The notes: a model not told the origin generated them from the letters alone. A DNA stretch of 64,000 bases from Owenia fusiformis (GCA_903813345.2 CAIIXF020000002.1:20848455-20912454); one strand, 5' to 3'; counted from the stretch's first letter, positions 46,640 to 58,339 are shown. Program-made: numbers and translations.

Positions 46640-48380
46640 GCCTTGACATTATCTATAAACGTATGTTTGGTAGAACCTTTCCCCAGTCATTGGAGATCCT
46701 CCCTATGTCATTTAAATTAATAGGGAGGCGAAAGCTTTCACTTCTGACTCAATGGTAGCCTTTAACTCTAAGGTGTTTGAAATGCCATCATCGTGTACCG
46801 ATTTTCTTTACCACTTATTATCTCATTTTGCTTTGCATCAAATCTGCACTCAAGCAAACATTTAATTTAAAATAAGCCACCTTTGAGAGATGTTACAAAT
46901 GCATATAGATTAGATTTCCTCCCTCAGGACACTGTTGAATGGTAGACAAGATTGACATCTTGAATCTGAATGAAATATAGTCTAGCTTATTTCAAGTTCA
47001 TTTTAGAGCGCTAAAACTATGACTTTCCTTGCTATTAGGCCATCAATTTCAAATGATGTGGTGTTAAACTTTGTCACTAACTAAGATTGGGTGTTAAAAA
47101 AACTATCAGATCAAATATTTTCTAAACAACTATAAATCAAATGAGACTAAAAGGGAACCTCCTGATTTGACCATTTATAAGGTTAAAACTAACCCATAAC
47201 TTGGAATGAAATACATATATGGCACTCTAATTGAGCTTCAGTCTGATCGAAACCACCTTGATTGGTAATTTTTTTATAATTTTGTCAAATGATGACATTC
47301 AATCAGTTCTAAGTATGGAAAAAAAATTAGGATTTTGTTTCAAGGTCAAAACATTGTTGCTTTGATCTTTTTGCAAAATTAATATCGCATCTAGCCGATT
47401 TCATTGTATCATCTAAATGTGAACTACAAATCCTGATACGAAATCTGAGACATATATTCGACTTTAAGATTCCTCTTGTATTGCGTAATAGACAGATATC
47501 ATATATAACATGACAAGGAACAATAAAGCTATTTATTTCCATGACAAGAATCGGAAAACACTACATACTCAACATTCAAGTGTTGTGAATGAACTCATTT
47601 GGCTTATTACTAGAATAACATAACCTATACAAACTATTAAGTAAGGCAACCATTTTTTTTATAAAAAACTTATGTATTAATTCCCTATTTTGACAAACTT
47701 AATTTTTAGACTGATTGAGTTAATAAGTGATGAGGGTGTTTCTTAATATTTTACTTAATTTTTAATAATAATCCTGGATTATGAGGACTTTTGTATTATA
47801 AAACATTTATACATCACAGTTTATAAATGGAACTTCCTTTCAGTTCTTCCACTTAGTATTCCAAGCCAGCCTCATGAGTGCTTTTATCAAGTTACTTCGG
47901 ATATCAGATAAAATTAGACCTAGTAAATTACCATTTAATAGATTTATATGTGCATTTTAGCATAAATTCTCAAATTAATAAGAATTTATGAGATCTAGTT
48001 CACCTATATTGAATGAACTCATCAGGCTGGTTAGCACATCAGTATATTAAAATGACCCCACTGACAATAACTCATATAAAAATGACAAACTGACAAAATG
48101 TCTCAGTAGCACTCTACTATACCTTGCATTTGGTGTTCATGAGCAACCCATTTTGCTTATTAGTAATGATTATGTTATTTGTTTTCATGTGTCCGTTCCT
48201 TATGAATGGTTTATCGGATGACTGTTAGGCGGTAATAAGGTACTTTCAAAAATATACTAAACAATACAATTAGACAAATAGAGTATCTTATGCATTTCTA
48301 GAGGTTAGGTATAGTAGAGTGAGTAGGCATGTTACACACAGCTACCAGTTTCCTGTTGCCGGACAGAATTTGCCATACTA
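46640..48380. other. non-coding stretch, nothing recognised
   Basis: AT-rich unique-looking sequence. No coding frame over about 70 codons and no array or defined element. Confidence 0.55.
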
Positions 48381-48399
48381 GATAGACAGAGCATTTACT

Positions 48400-48720
48400 G
48401 AATAAATGTCACAACCTAGAAAATGTGACAAATTGTTACAGATGCTGTCAATTGCGAATAGAAATCACCACTTACAAAAAATACAGTAACAATTGCTGCG
48501 ATACTTACATCAACTGGCAACAGAAATCACCGCTACGGAAAATATTTGAAATAACAATATCTAGGCACTTGTAAAAAATATACAGTATCAATATCTAGGC
48601 CCTCTAGAAAAATCATACTGCCCATAGAATATAACCCACTGACAATCCGTCCCAGTAAATAATAACCATATGTCACTTACCTATGGCGGTGACATAAAAC
48701 GAATTGGAAAATAAATTTAC
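48400..48720 (+). repeat. dispersed family B, composite or partly duplicated copy
   Basis: It has AATGTCACAACCTAGAAAATG, AATTGTTACAGATGCTGTCAATT, then duplicated GAAATCACC-NCTACGGAAAATA blocks, and ends ACCTATGGCGGTGACATAAAA. It is longer than other copies because of a local repeat of about 60 bases. Confidence 0.5.
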
Positions 48721-48994
48721 GATAAGATCCGATCAAGCTAAGGTGACCTTTCCTGTCTCGTGAAATACCATTTCTGAAGATTATATTTAAGATATCTTCC
48801 TCCATGTGTGAATATTGACAGACACTTTTGAACTAATGGCCTATCATCATATCATTCCTTTTAAGCTAATTTTCTCGGAATATTGTAATTGGGGTGAATA
48901 TTGAAAATAATCTTTTGCACCTCGTGGTTCACATCTGTGTAAATTGCTCAACAGACACTCAAAAATCTCCATTTAGTTAACACAGAGCAGCACT

Positions 48995-49400
48995 TACTTC
49001 TAGTGAACTGTTAAAGAGAACACATTTTCATGGAGAACATATCTTTATGAAAATTACCTTTTTGGAGAGAACACCTCTTAACAGTTAACACCTCTTTATA
49101 GAAAATAGAAAACACCTTTTTATAGACAGCATTGACTTCTAGTAAAACTGTTAAAGAGAACACATTTTCATGGAGAACATATCTTTATGAAGATTACCTT
49201 TTTGGAGAGAACACCTCTTAACAGTTAACACCTCTTTATAGAAAATAGAAAACACCTTTTTATAGACAGCATTGGCTTCTAGTAAAACTGTTAAAGAGAA
49301 CACATTTTCATGGAGAACATATCTTTATGAAGATTACCTTTTTGGAGAGAACACCTCTTAACAGTTAACACCTCTTTATAGAAAATAGAAAACACCCTTT
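48995..49400. repeat. 140-bp tandem repeat, 3 copies
   Basis: CACATTTTCATGGAGAACAT falls at 49021, 49161 and 49301, exactly 140 apart, with few substitutions. The unit is made of degenerate short AACACCTCTTTATAGA-type words, so a 15-20-bp array was probably amplified as a higher-order unit. Confidence 0.9.
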
Positions 49401-49655
49401 CATAGAAAATAGGTTTTTATGATGAACACCTTTATATAGAGAGTACTGCTTTATAGTGAACACCTTTTTACATAGATTACCACTTTAAAGAGATCTATTT
49501 TCAGAGAACAGTCATCTTTATACAATAAACGCCTCTTTAAAGTGAGTCTCTCTAAACAATAAGCATCTCTTTATAGAAAATACCTCTTTATAGGGAAAAC
49601 ATCTTAAGAGTAAATAACTTTCTAGAGAGCACATGCTTCTTATAGTGAACATTCT
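49400..49655. repeat. decayed AACACCTTTATAGAGA repeats
   Basis: Irregular words such as GATGAACACCTTTATATAGA and ATACCTCTTTATAGG link the 140-bp array to the following 33-bp array. Confidence 0.6.
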
Positions 49656-49790
49656 TTTATAAATATACCTCATTATAGTGAACATTCTTTTATAAATATA
49701 CCTCATTATAGTGAACATTCTTTTACAAATATACCTCATTATAGTGAACATTCTTTTATAAATATACCTCATTATAGTGAACATTTCTTC
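49656..49790. repeat. 33-bp tandem repeat, about 4 copies
   Basis: Units of TATAGTGAACATTCTTTTAT plus AAATATACCTCAT are nearly identical. They give an open minus-strand frame (repeated F-T-I-M-R-Y-I), which is an artefact. Confidence 0.9.
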
Positions 49791-49799
49791 TTAATGAAC

Positions 49800-50900
49800 C
49801 TCTTAATAACTATTCTGTATACTGCAGGCATCATTATTTATGTGGGGGTAAATTTTAGCGCCTTTTATAAATTTGTTAATTTTGTGTGTTTATATTTTCG
49901 CGCTGATTGGAATTGGATATCCCTTTGCCAGCTATTTGTATGTGAAGTGACACAAGGCAACGTCAAGTGCCATCTGTATAAACAAAATAAATAAACTTTG
50001 GAAAAATCGCCATATATTCGCAAAGCATCTCGGGAGTTCTCATATCATGAACATGATGAACATTAGGCCTCGATGAGCTAGATACAATATTATCCTTATA
50101 TGTCTTAGAATAGGGTTTAATTATAACAGTAGTAAGAGCTATTGCATGTATAGCGAACATAATTGTTTCAAAATATATCTCGCTAGATATACTTAAATCT
50201 TTGTTTAAGTCAATAAAATATGTTTGAAGTATCTGATATTTTTGTATTTTTACATAATTTAAATCATGGACGTATATCTGATTCAACAAATTCTCACGAA
50301 TTTCGCTTGCTTTTACTTTATTTCCTACATTATATTAAAATAACCGTGTTATTTTACTCATAGCTCAAAGAGCAGAATTATATTTCCTAATCACACGTCT
50401 TTTCTGTAGCTATCTCTAGAGAAACATTATTTCACATAAAACTAAGAAGCTCTATCATTATCTCACAGAGAATACGCTTTTAATTGCAACATATTAGAAA
50501 AAGGGAGGAAACTGCGATGATTCAAATGATTAGACATGTAGCTTTATACCTGAGGGATAGATAAATGTAATGAACTGAAATACTTTTCTGAAATACTGTT
50601 CGATATTGAGAAAGAAATATCAAGATCTTGGAATATTTCTTAAGGGATTATTGGATATTGAAGCCTGGGAATAAAACCTAGAAATAGTCATGCTCTTTCT
50701 TGTCATGTTTTGAAATATCTGAGTAATAAGGAGTGAATAAAATTTAAAACCATGAAATGCTTACATTAAATTGTATAAAAATATCAAACACGTTCAGAAT
50801 TTATTCTAATTAAAGAGATAAAATAGAGAAATTGAGTAACATCTGGCAATTCTTCATGAGCGGATGTGATATAAATTGATTGTGTCTTTGTAACTGCTTT
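49800..50900. other. non-coding stretch upstream of the receptor gene
   Basis: Nothing recognised apart from a weak TTTTCGCGCTGATTGG patch near 49898. A 108-codon minus-strand frame (49963-50289) has no domain character. The receptor's promoter and any 5' exon may lie here or further upstream but cannot be placed. Confidence 0.5.
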
Positions 50901-50910
50901 GTATTTTCAG
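50898..50910 (+). promoter_or_regulatory. possible splice acceptor for a receptor 5'-UTR exon
   Basis: GCTTTGTATTTTCAG followed by GAATCG is a good acceptor, about 635 bases before the receptor start codon. Intronless receptor coding regions often have a spliced 5' UTR. No matching upstream exon could be identified. Confidence 0.3.
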
Positions 50911-51545
50911 GAATCGACTGACAAACACAGAGATGTCAACAGGCTAATGGCACGCAGAGTCTAATATTGGCAGACGGATTCTAAACAATTGTGATATGCT
51001 TGGATTATACAAAGGATATTAGATTCTTTCGGATGTACTGTCCATGCTTACATACATGTGTTAATAGAAAAGGAAATTAGAAGTGTTGTATAATCATACA
51101 AAATTGTGATTGCTTCTGGAGTTATTACTTAAGTATAATTAAACCGGCGACAAACAATGAGAGAAACGTCGCAATAACATTATCAGTATATGAATCAACA
51201 ATATCATGTGATGGATATAATATGTCTATCTATATATAAATAAGAGCACCTATTAGGCACCGAGGACTGTTCCACTAGAATGAAACACAGATCTGGACGG
51301 CAGTTTCAATGGATTAAATAAACGAATCAAGCCATGTGCATATTTAGCAGGCGTAAATGTATGATTTTTGCAACACAATTACATGGATTAATTTTCTAGT
51401 TAAATGATATACAAATGAATATTGAAATCTCATAATTGATCATAATACATTCATATCAAATGCTTTGACATATGGCACGTGAAACTGGGATATATTAGCC
51501 ATATTAAGTGTACGACAAATACAGGAAATTAACAGAACTCATAAA

Positions 51546-53588
51546 ATGGAGTCTGGTAATAGAACAGGACTAAATAACGCTACGACGGATAATAATTTTG
51601 AAATGACATCTGACGATACAAGTATTTACCTATTTGTAGTGATACTTGTTGGTGCGATACTTTTACTAACAACGATTGTTGGGTTACTGAACAATGTCAC
51701 ATTTGTCGCATCTATGTTCTTTTACAAGCGAACCAAAAAGTTAAAATACTCATTGTTGATTAGTATAGCATTTGCCGATATCATTCTTTGCCTTATATGG
51801 TCGCCGATGGAAGTGAGCCGCATCGTGTTACTTTATCGCAGAACACCTATGTCTGATGCACTATGTAGCTTAAGCCCTTGTATGTTCATCTTTTGCATTA
51901 TGGTGATTCTCTTGAGCCTTATTAGCATCACGATCCAATGGATTTTCAGACTTTTCTCGGATAATAGCATCTGCTTGGCGTGGGTGAACATCGCAGAATT
52001 AACCGTTACATGGTTTTTCTCAATTTCTATTGCTGTAATGTATGGGACATCATTCCATGGACACTTACACCATAAGGTTTGCGTCAATGGTTATTTGTAC
52101 GCAGATGCTGCCGATGAACTCAGAGCACCAAAGGAGCTTGCAATCACTGTCTTAGCTATGTACGTTATAATCATAGTGATCGCAATTGTGACGATTATAG
52201 TTTTCATCAACAAAAAAAGCCTCTCACCATCTAACCATTACCTCCCTTTGCCAAACAGTGACCCGAGTAAGCCTAACACAAACACCACTGAAACAAAGGA
52301 TATCCAAAAGTTGGATCACAATGATAAAGATACGAAACCAATATCAGAATCAGACTCTAACTCTGTAGCTCAGAATTCAGGAACCAATCAAACGAAAGCC
52401 AAAAAAGAGTTTGGCCTTACTAAGAAACTTCTCTTTTCTTCACCGAGAAAAGATAAAAAATCAAGTCCTGCATCAAAACAGCCCAAAAATGCAGAAGATG
52501 ATGAGGAAGATGATATTGATGATTGCGACAATTTGGAAAAGTTTCGTCAAAGTTTAAAAAATCGTTTTGGCAGTGCTCTATCTGGTCGTCGTCATACCGT
52601 TGCAAATGTAAGCCTTGGAACCAGTAGTTCTGATTTCCATTCAAAATCTACGGATGATTTACCAAGTTCCCATAAGGCATCTGGGTATAACTATGTCCGT
52701 AAATGGTCAGTGGATGTCACCGCATTAATGGCGCAATTAGAGGATCCAAAAACACATGGATGTGGAAGAACCGCTTTTCAAGAGCTTCAAATGTTGAAGC
52801 CAAATACTTCTGCAACAACTATTGATGAAGTAGGAGAGGAAGATACCAAAATAAATGGAAATGCAAAAAACGAAATACAAAAAGACAAGAAAAATTTATC
52901 AACATCATTTGATGAAAACCCTACTATCATTCCAGATAAAGAAGCAGCAAATGCTGTTTCAGCAAATGAAGAGCCTCCCCAAAAACCTAACCATTCTAAA
53001 GATATCAATGCCATACCCATCATTATTGTTGACGATGATAATGGTAATCAAGCACAAGAGCAGGTGGAGGGAAACAACATAATGGAAGAGCCATTAGAAA
53101 ATAGTTTAACCTCCCAAAGTTCTGATGCTAACACTCCAGCAAAAGTCAGTAATGCCAAACTACATAAACAACAGACTTTATTATACCAGGGAAAAATACA
53201 TTCTCTTAAAGCTTGCCTATGGTTAATAATCTTATTCTCAATATTTACTCTCCCGTATCTCATACTCCAGACAGTGCAGAGCCATCTATCCCTTTTAATG
53301 TATCTCAATACCACTTTATGTGTGGTGGCGTTTGCTGTCATACAAACAACATTCCATGCGATGGTGTTTGCTTACATGGATAAACTCATAAAGAAAGCTC
53401 TAAGGCGTCTGCAGCAAAAATCCGTCTGCTGTGATTTTGTGTTTACATGTAAAGCTCTTCAGATGCCACGTGTAGAGTCCATAAAAAGGAGGGGATCACG
53501 AAGCTCAAAGGGATCAAAGTCGGGAACTTCAAGGTCAGGGTCAAGGTCATCGAGGAATTCTAAAGCATCATCTAAAGTGGAAGTATAG
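51546..53588 (+). CDS. orphan rhodopsin-like GPCR with long third intracellular loop
   Basis: One 680-residue frame without introns. The start is the first in-frame ATG after TGA at 51480-51482 and has A at -3 and G at +4. The N-terminus has two N-glycosylation sites (N5, N11). Seven hydrophobic segments: about 27-51, 66-88, 107-137, 143-166, 197-221, 553-578, 585-610. Supporting marks are GLLNN in TM1, the conserved aspartate D78 in TM2 (SIAFADIILC), and the C107-C179 pair for the TM3-loop 2 disulphide. Standard switch motifs are altered: QWI (131-133) for DRY, FTLP (567-570) for CWxP, HAMVF (604-608) for NPxxY. Loop 3 (about 222-552) is hydrophilic, with an acidic run near 317-328 and basic-Ser/Thr sites (RRHT 348-351, RKWS 385-388). 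The tail is Ser/Arg-rich (646-676) with RRGS. It is likely a plasma-membrane signalling receptor; ligand and G protein are unknown. Family membership is fairly sure, subfamily is not. Confidence 0.88.
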   Translation: MESGNRTGLNNATTDNNFEMTSDDTSIYLFVVILVGAILLLTTIVGLLNNVTFVASMFFYKRTKKLKYSLLISIAFADIILCLIWSPMEVSRIVLLYRRTPMSDALCSLSPCMFIFCIMVILLSLISITIQWIFRLFSDNSICLAWVNIAELTVTWFFSISIAVMYGTSFHGHLHHKVCVNGYLYADAADELRAPKELAITVLAMYVIIIVIAIVTIIVFINKKSLSPSNHYLPLPNSDPSKPNTNTTETKDIQKLDHNDKDTKPISESDSNSVAQNSGTNQTKAKKEFGLTKKLLFSSPRKDKKSSPASKQPKNAEDDEEDDIDDCDNLEKFRQSLKNRFGSALSGRRHTVANVSLGTSSSDFHSKSTDDLPSSHKASGYNYVRKWSVDVTALMAQLEDPKTHGCGRTAFQELQMLKPNTSATTIDEVGEEDTKINGNAKNEIQKDKKNLSTSFDENPTIIPDKEAANAVSANEEPPQKPNHSKDINAIPIIIVDDDNGNQAQEQVEGNNIMEEPLENSLTSQSSDANTPAKVSNAKLHKQQTLLYQGKIHSLKACLWLIILFSIFTLPYLILQTVQSHLSLLMYLNTTLCVVAFAVIQTTFHAMVFAYMDKLIKKALRRLQQKSVCCDFVFTCKALQMPRVESIKRRGSRSSKGSKSGTSRSGSRSSRNSKASSKVEV

Positions 53589-53699
53589 ATTACCTTTGTA
53601 ATATTTTTCAAGGATCCCTTTCAAAATGTAACAAAGTGTTCACCTATCTACTAGAGCATTTGAAATGACATTTTCTTCATGGATGTTGCTTTTTAAATC

Positions 53700-53705
53700 A
53701 ATAAA
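53700..53705 (+). terminator. candidate polyadenylation signal AATAAA
   Basis: AATAAA begins 111 bases after the receptor stop codon, followed by A-rich sequence. It is the nearest canonical signal; later alternatives cannot be excluded. Confidence 0.4.
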
Positions 53706-54009
53706 AAAAATTAAAGATCCTATCTCCATAGTGTAAAATGTAATGAAAATCATTTATATGAACAGCAGTTGAGAGTAATTGTTTGCAACCCATTCAATGC
53801 TGCTCCCTTTATTCATATAAAATTGTGAACTTGTATTAATTGTATTGCTCATATTTTCAAAAAGTAGCAAAGTGCAAGTTTTGAGAATGAAATTTAAAAT
53901 TTATTCATGAGTACCACTTGCAACAATCTATTTTCAGCGAGTTTATAGGGGTTGATATACTGAAGTTATTAAATAATTCTATGTTATAAAGTATAAGGAA
54001 AGTTGAACA

Positions 54010-54320
54010 ATAAGGTGGGGTGAGATGGATCACTTTAATATTAAGGTGGGATGAGTGGGATAATTTTAACATTAAGGTGGGATTAGTATGTCCACTAAGA
54101 TGAGTTGGATCATTACAACATTTGACCTCTTTAACATTAAGGTGGGATAATTAGGATTGCTTTAACATTAAGATGGGACTAGTAAGACCCCTTTAAGAAT
54201 TAAGGTGAGAATAAAATCACTTGAACATTAAGAAGGGAAACATATGATGACTTTAATATAAAAGCTTGATGAATAAGAGCGCTTTGATATTAAGGTAGGC
54301 CGAAATCATTGATACCTCTT
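54010..54320. repeat. degenerate ATTAAGGTGGGAT tandem repeat
   Basis: About eight units of roughly 35-45 bases built on TTTAACATTAAGGTGGGATGA; the spacing is irregular and the edges are decayed. Confidence 0.75.
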
Positions 54321-54329
54321 TAAGCCCAT

Positions 54330-55078
54330 GACATGAAACATGTCTAAGTTATATTAAACTATAAAAGTAATTTAATGGATCATGAAATACCAGGATGATC
54401 TGATTATCAATGATGATTTCTCATTTGTATTGAATAGCCTTGTGCATAGGGAACATTCCTTGTAATGGCCAATGTTGTTCCATGTATACAGGTATTTACA
54501 TGTAAGTCAATGGGATTTGATTGTTTTGGTCCTCTTCCCAGGAATTTTTGTGAGGATTTTGTTATATTTTTAGTCCAAATGTTTTATAATTTAGAAGTTT
54601 TGCAGTGCAATATTTTAGGTTTTTGTGCAACATTTTAGGATATATATGTCTACTATTATATACGAGTATGTAATTTAAAGTCAAATGAATAAATGTTTTT
54701 CTTGTATGATAATTTTCTTGGGACCACCCATAAGCACAAAACAATAACAATATAGTACTTTCCATAGATAATAAACAAATTTGATTTAGTGCTGCCATCT
54801 TTAGATGAAAGTATACAATAAGTATCCTTAACAACAGACATTTTTAATATAACAATAATAATAAACTGATCTAGGGCTCTCTGACCTGCCATATTAATTC
54901 AATTATACCATAATGGATTTTTTATTTTTCCCGGCAAGCTATTAATTCTATTTTACAGCTCAAACTAATAATTGTTTTTACTTCCATTATCCAATATCGT
55001 GTTGATTTATATTTTATGATAACTGATTTATGAACTAGAAACTATTACTTAACCAATAATTTTTCATATCCAATATCC
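54330..55078. other. non-coding stretch, nothing recognised
   Basis: AT-rich; no frame with domain character. A short stretch near 54490-54515 (TTTACATGTAAGTCAATGGGA) resembles the core of the second pogo-like subfamily but lacks its ends. Confidence 0.5.
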
Positions 55079-55392
55079 AAGAGTATTTCTTAATAAATAT
55101 ATCCATTTTTCATCTTTTACTCTTAAAGTGCAGTTATGCAGGGGTTTCACTAGAATTTCTCACAACAGGCTAAATAAATGAAAACAACAGGTGAAATTAA
55201 TGGAAATTATGAATTTAACATGGAAAAGCTGAAAAGTCCCTAAAAACAACAACAGGCAATTTTGTGAAAACAACAAGTGAAAATTGCCAATTGCCTGCTG
55301 CTAATGAAATCCCTATGTTTGACACAGTATTTTTAATAAATATATCCATTTTTCATCTTGAACTCTTAAAGTACAGTTATGTATGATATAGT
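55079..55392. repeat. 70-bp tandem duplication, copy 1 holding an insertion
   Basis: ATAAATATATCCATTTTTCATCTT, ACTCTTAAAGT and CAGTTATG occur at 55092-55138 and again at 55334-55384. The first copy is split by the element at 55139-55314; the second is intact (CAGTTATGTATGATATAGTA). Confidence 0.85.
55139..55314. mobile_element. 176-bp element with 3-bp ATG target duplication
   Basis: It starts CAGGGGTTTCACTAG and ends CTAATGAAATCCCT, an inverted pair with few mismatches, flanked by ATG (55136-55138, 55315-55317). The uninterrupted second copy of the host duplication shows a single ATG, confirming both borders. The interior has AATAAATGAAAACAACAGG and CTGAAAAGTCCCT. A relative is at 59904-60074. 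No superfamily is assigned. Confidence 0.8.
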
Positions 55393-56915
55393 AGGAGTGT
55401 GTGCTATATATGTCATAATCATTTAATGCTCCAATATAAATTGTTATGAATCTGATATATAAATCAACTAGAAAATGCTGGGGCAAGTTGAACCAAAAGA
55501 AAAACTCTAACCGTTCCATCCCATCATTTGTCTACACTTTGATGTAAACTACATTTTGTTAAACTATTCTGGCTAAAACATTGGTATATATCTATCTATC
55601 TGAGAGACAAATAGGATGAGGGCTGAAAGTAGGGGAAACTGGGGCAAAGTGGCCATGTGACATAAGATGGCCTCACTGCATTTGGCTTCTTATAAAAACA
55701 TAACTTGTTCAACTATTTTGATTTAAACTTAATGCTTCAAACAAAGTAGCGAACCAGGGTAGAGTATATGTAAAAAAATTAGATGAGACTATACTGCCAC
55801 ATATGGCCATCTTACCCCAAGCTCCCTTACTGCCCTGTTGACCATCTTGTATCAAGTGCTACATATACTTTGACCAGGTTTTTCAACAGATGGATGATGG
55901 GTAGACAATACCTTTAAAGATCAAATTTGTGTAAATATGGTTCACATGTATATTTTGTAAATTGTGTGTACAAATGGTGTTCATGTATATGCAGTGGCCA
56001 TACTAAAAGGCATCATATGTAAATATAGCTATCTATTAAATTACCGTTATTATTATATAGCATGATAAATGTGGTTATTTGATGTAAAAGCTGATGCCTG
56101 TTCTGTTATTAATGTTATAATGGTATATGCATAAATTTCAAGAAAAGCTAATTTGTAAGAATTTTGTAGAAATTCATTGTTTTAACTATTTAAATTGGAG
56201 GATGTTTATTGTAATTTGAGATTGACATCAATCTCAATTATCTATGCTTTATAACAAAAAGAAAAATTTATACATAGACAATTTTTTTCATCATAAAGAA
56301 ATTCATCAAAAATGGTTTACCTATTGACCACCATTTATGGCATTACAGGCTAGGCTGAACAAAATATTAAAGTGACAATATATCATGTATGTAACATGGA
56401 AGCATAAAGGCTTAACGTGTAGAAATGAAATCATGTCTGAGTTTCAGGAATTCCATATTTCATGACAATTGAGCTCCTGTGCATTTTTAATGTTCAGAAA
56501 ATGTTCTGGTTGCCATGGTTACAAAAAACCCTGGTCTTTTGTGAAGATGTGATTTCCCATTAGGCAAGTCCGAGAGAGTATTTTTTTTGCCATAACAACC
56601 AATCTTTGCATGTCAGTGTAGTACTTTGTTTGCCATAGTGACCAAACTTCATGTTACTTCTATAAGCCCACAGTATGTTTGAAAAATATACAAGTATTTG
56701 AAATATGTGTATTACATGTAAATATTTCATAGAATATTGTACAGTCTTTGAGATTCAATTTGTGCAATTTTGATGTGAATAAACTAATATAAAGAAAAAG
56801 GGACTTGTCCTGTTCAAAAAGTGACACATCAAGTTCACAGTGAGTGTCTCTCAAACTGTGTGTTTAATAACTGCTATATTATTGATATTGACAAAATCCA
56901 AAATCAAAATCAATA
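55393..56915. other. non-coding stretch, nothing recognised
   Basis: Unique-looking AT-rich sequence. GTTGCCATGGTTAC at 56510-56523 is a near X-box palindrome. No coding frame of note. Confidence 0.5.
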
Positions 56916-56917
56916 CC

Positions 56918-56952
56918 CCCTACCCCCTAGCTTAACCCCCCCCCCTCCCCCT
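56918..56952 (+). repeat. C-rich tract
   Basis: CCCCCTACCCCCTAGC followed by a run of about ten C and CTCCCCCT; one strand is almost pure pyrimidine. Confidence 0.85.
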
Positions 56953-57109
56953 ATCCAATCACCTCATTCCCTCTCCTGTGCCAGACTAAATGGAGTAAGC
57001 TAATGATGTGCATCGCGATAGCCGCGCCCCCTTTGTCTTTTTCCTTCCAAACTCTCGCAAACGGCAGATAAGAGGGGCTCTGGCATACCAGAATGAATGA
57101 TGTGCAGTA

Positions 57110-57292
57110 CAGGAAAACCTGTAGTGGAACACCTCTATATGTAAAACACTTCCATAATTTTCCACTTTTTATTATTAAGAGTTACAAGACTACCTGACTT
57201 TTGTTAAATGAACCTCTATAAGGAGAACACCTCCCAAGTGAAACACCTTTTAGAGATACCAAAGGTGTTCCACTTATAGACAGGTTCTACTG
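57110..57292 (+). mobile_element. pogo-like MITE, complete copy
   Basis: It starts CAGGAAAACCTGTAGTGGAA and ends TATAGACAGGTTCTACTG, with TA on both sides. Interior blocks TTGTTAAATGAACCTCTATA and GTGTTCCACTTATAG follow family order. Confidence 0.75.
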
Positions 57293-57299
57293 TATAAAA

Positions 57300-58335
57300 T
57301 ATATAGCGATATGTGCTAATAGAATTCATCAAGTGATATAGGGGGATGCATGACTTCACTGAACACATACAACTTAATTAAGTTTGGATTTTAGAGGAAA
57401 TTAGATCACAAATCATGTACAGAATAGGCATGATTAGCAAGCACTTCTGAATATAAAGATTTATCTAAAGCAATGTAGGTTTAATTAGTATGAATTACAT
57501 CCCTTGATATGTCAAAGTGAAAGGCGAAGCTAATTTGTGATGTGAAAAAAATAAGACTGACATTTTAAATTCATCAGCCATCTTGAAAAGTCCTTGTTGA
57601 CCATCTGTTCTATGTACCTAGGACATAAGTCCATAAAATTCAAGTTTGAAATTCGACTTGAGCAGAGCCTCCCAAAGGCATCAGCATATAGTATTTGAAT
57701 TTTCAAATATAACATTTTTACAAAACCTTTAAAATTTAAGCCAAATCTGTCAACTCCTTTTTGAGTTATCAGCCAGACAGGCAGCCAAATAGAATTGATG
57801 GACATATAGCTGGACAAACAGACAGATGAACAGAGGGCTCCTCTATAACTATCAAACTTAATTTGGATGGATAATATAGTATGCGGGTAGGTACATACGA
57901 TCATGCAATATCCATTTTCAAAAGCAAGAATACCAAACTAAAGCACAGAATTGGATACACATTGATCATAATAACTTGCAATAATCCCTAATATGGAGAT
58001 CTCTACAGGGTTTCAATTTTTCCAGAAACAAATTCTGTTTGATGTTCATTGTTCTTACGCAATCAACTAAATTATGAAAATCTGCTTTAGGTCAATTGGG
58101 ATTCTCATTGCATCTCTAGACTTTCCATACAATGCAAAATCCATATGAAGCAATCAATGATGCTGGAGTCCTGCAGTTTTAATTAAAAATAGATAATTCC
58201 AGATTATAGTCGTTAACAAAAGAGAATGATGTCTGTTTCATGCTTAGTTATACAAAATGTTTCTGTTAAACTGATGATGTATATGTTCACTTTATTCCTT
58301 GTTAATTCATGGCTTTATTGTTAACTCCGGTAATA
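57300..58335. other. non-coding stretch, nothing recognised
   Basis: The longest frame (57530-57904, minus, 124 codons) shows no domain, signal or repeat and is probably chance. Confidence 0.5.
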
Positions 58336-58339
58336 ATTA

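Noticed and set aside
49518-49784. 88-codon minus-strand frame with repeated Met-Phe-Thr-Ile-Met-Arg-Tyr
   Set aside because: Translation of the second 33-bp array.
51833-53341. Minus-strand and other-frame open frames inside the receptor gene
   Set aside because: Shadows of the receptor coding sequence.
57530-57904. 124-codon minus-strand frame as a gene
   Set aside because: No recognisable domain or membrane pattern; serine/cysteine-rich composition with no supporting context.
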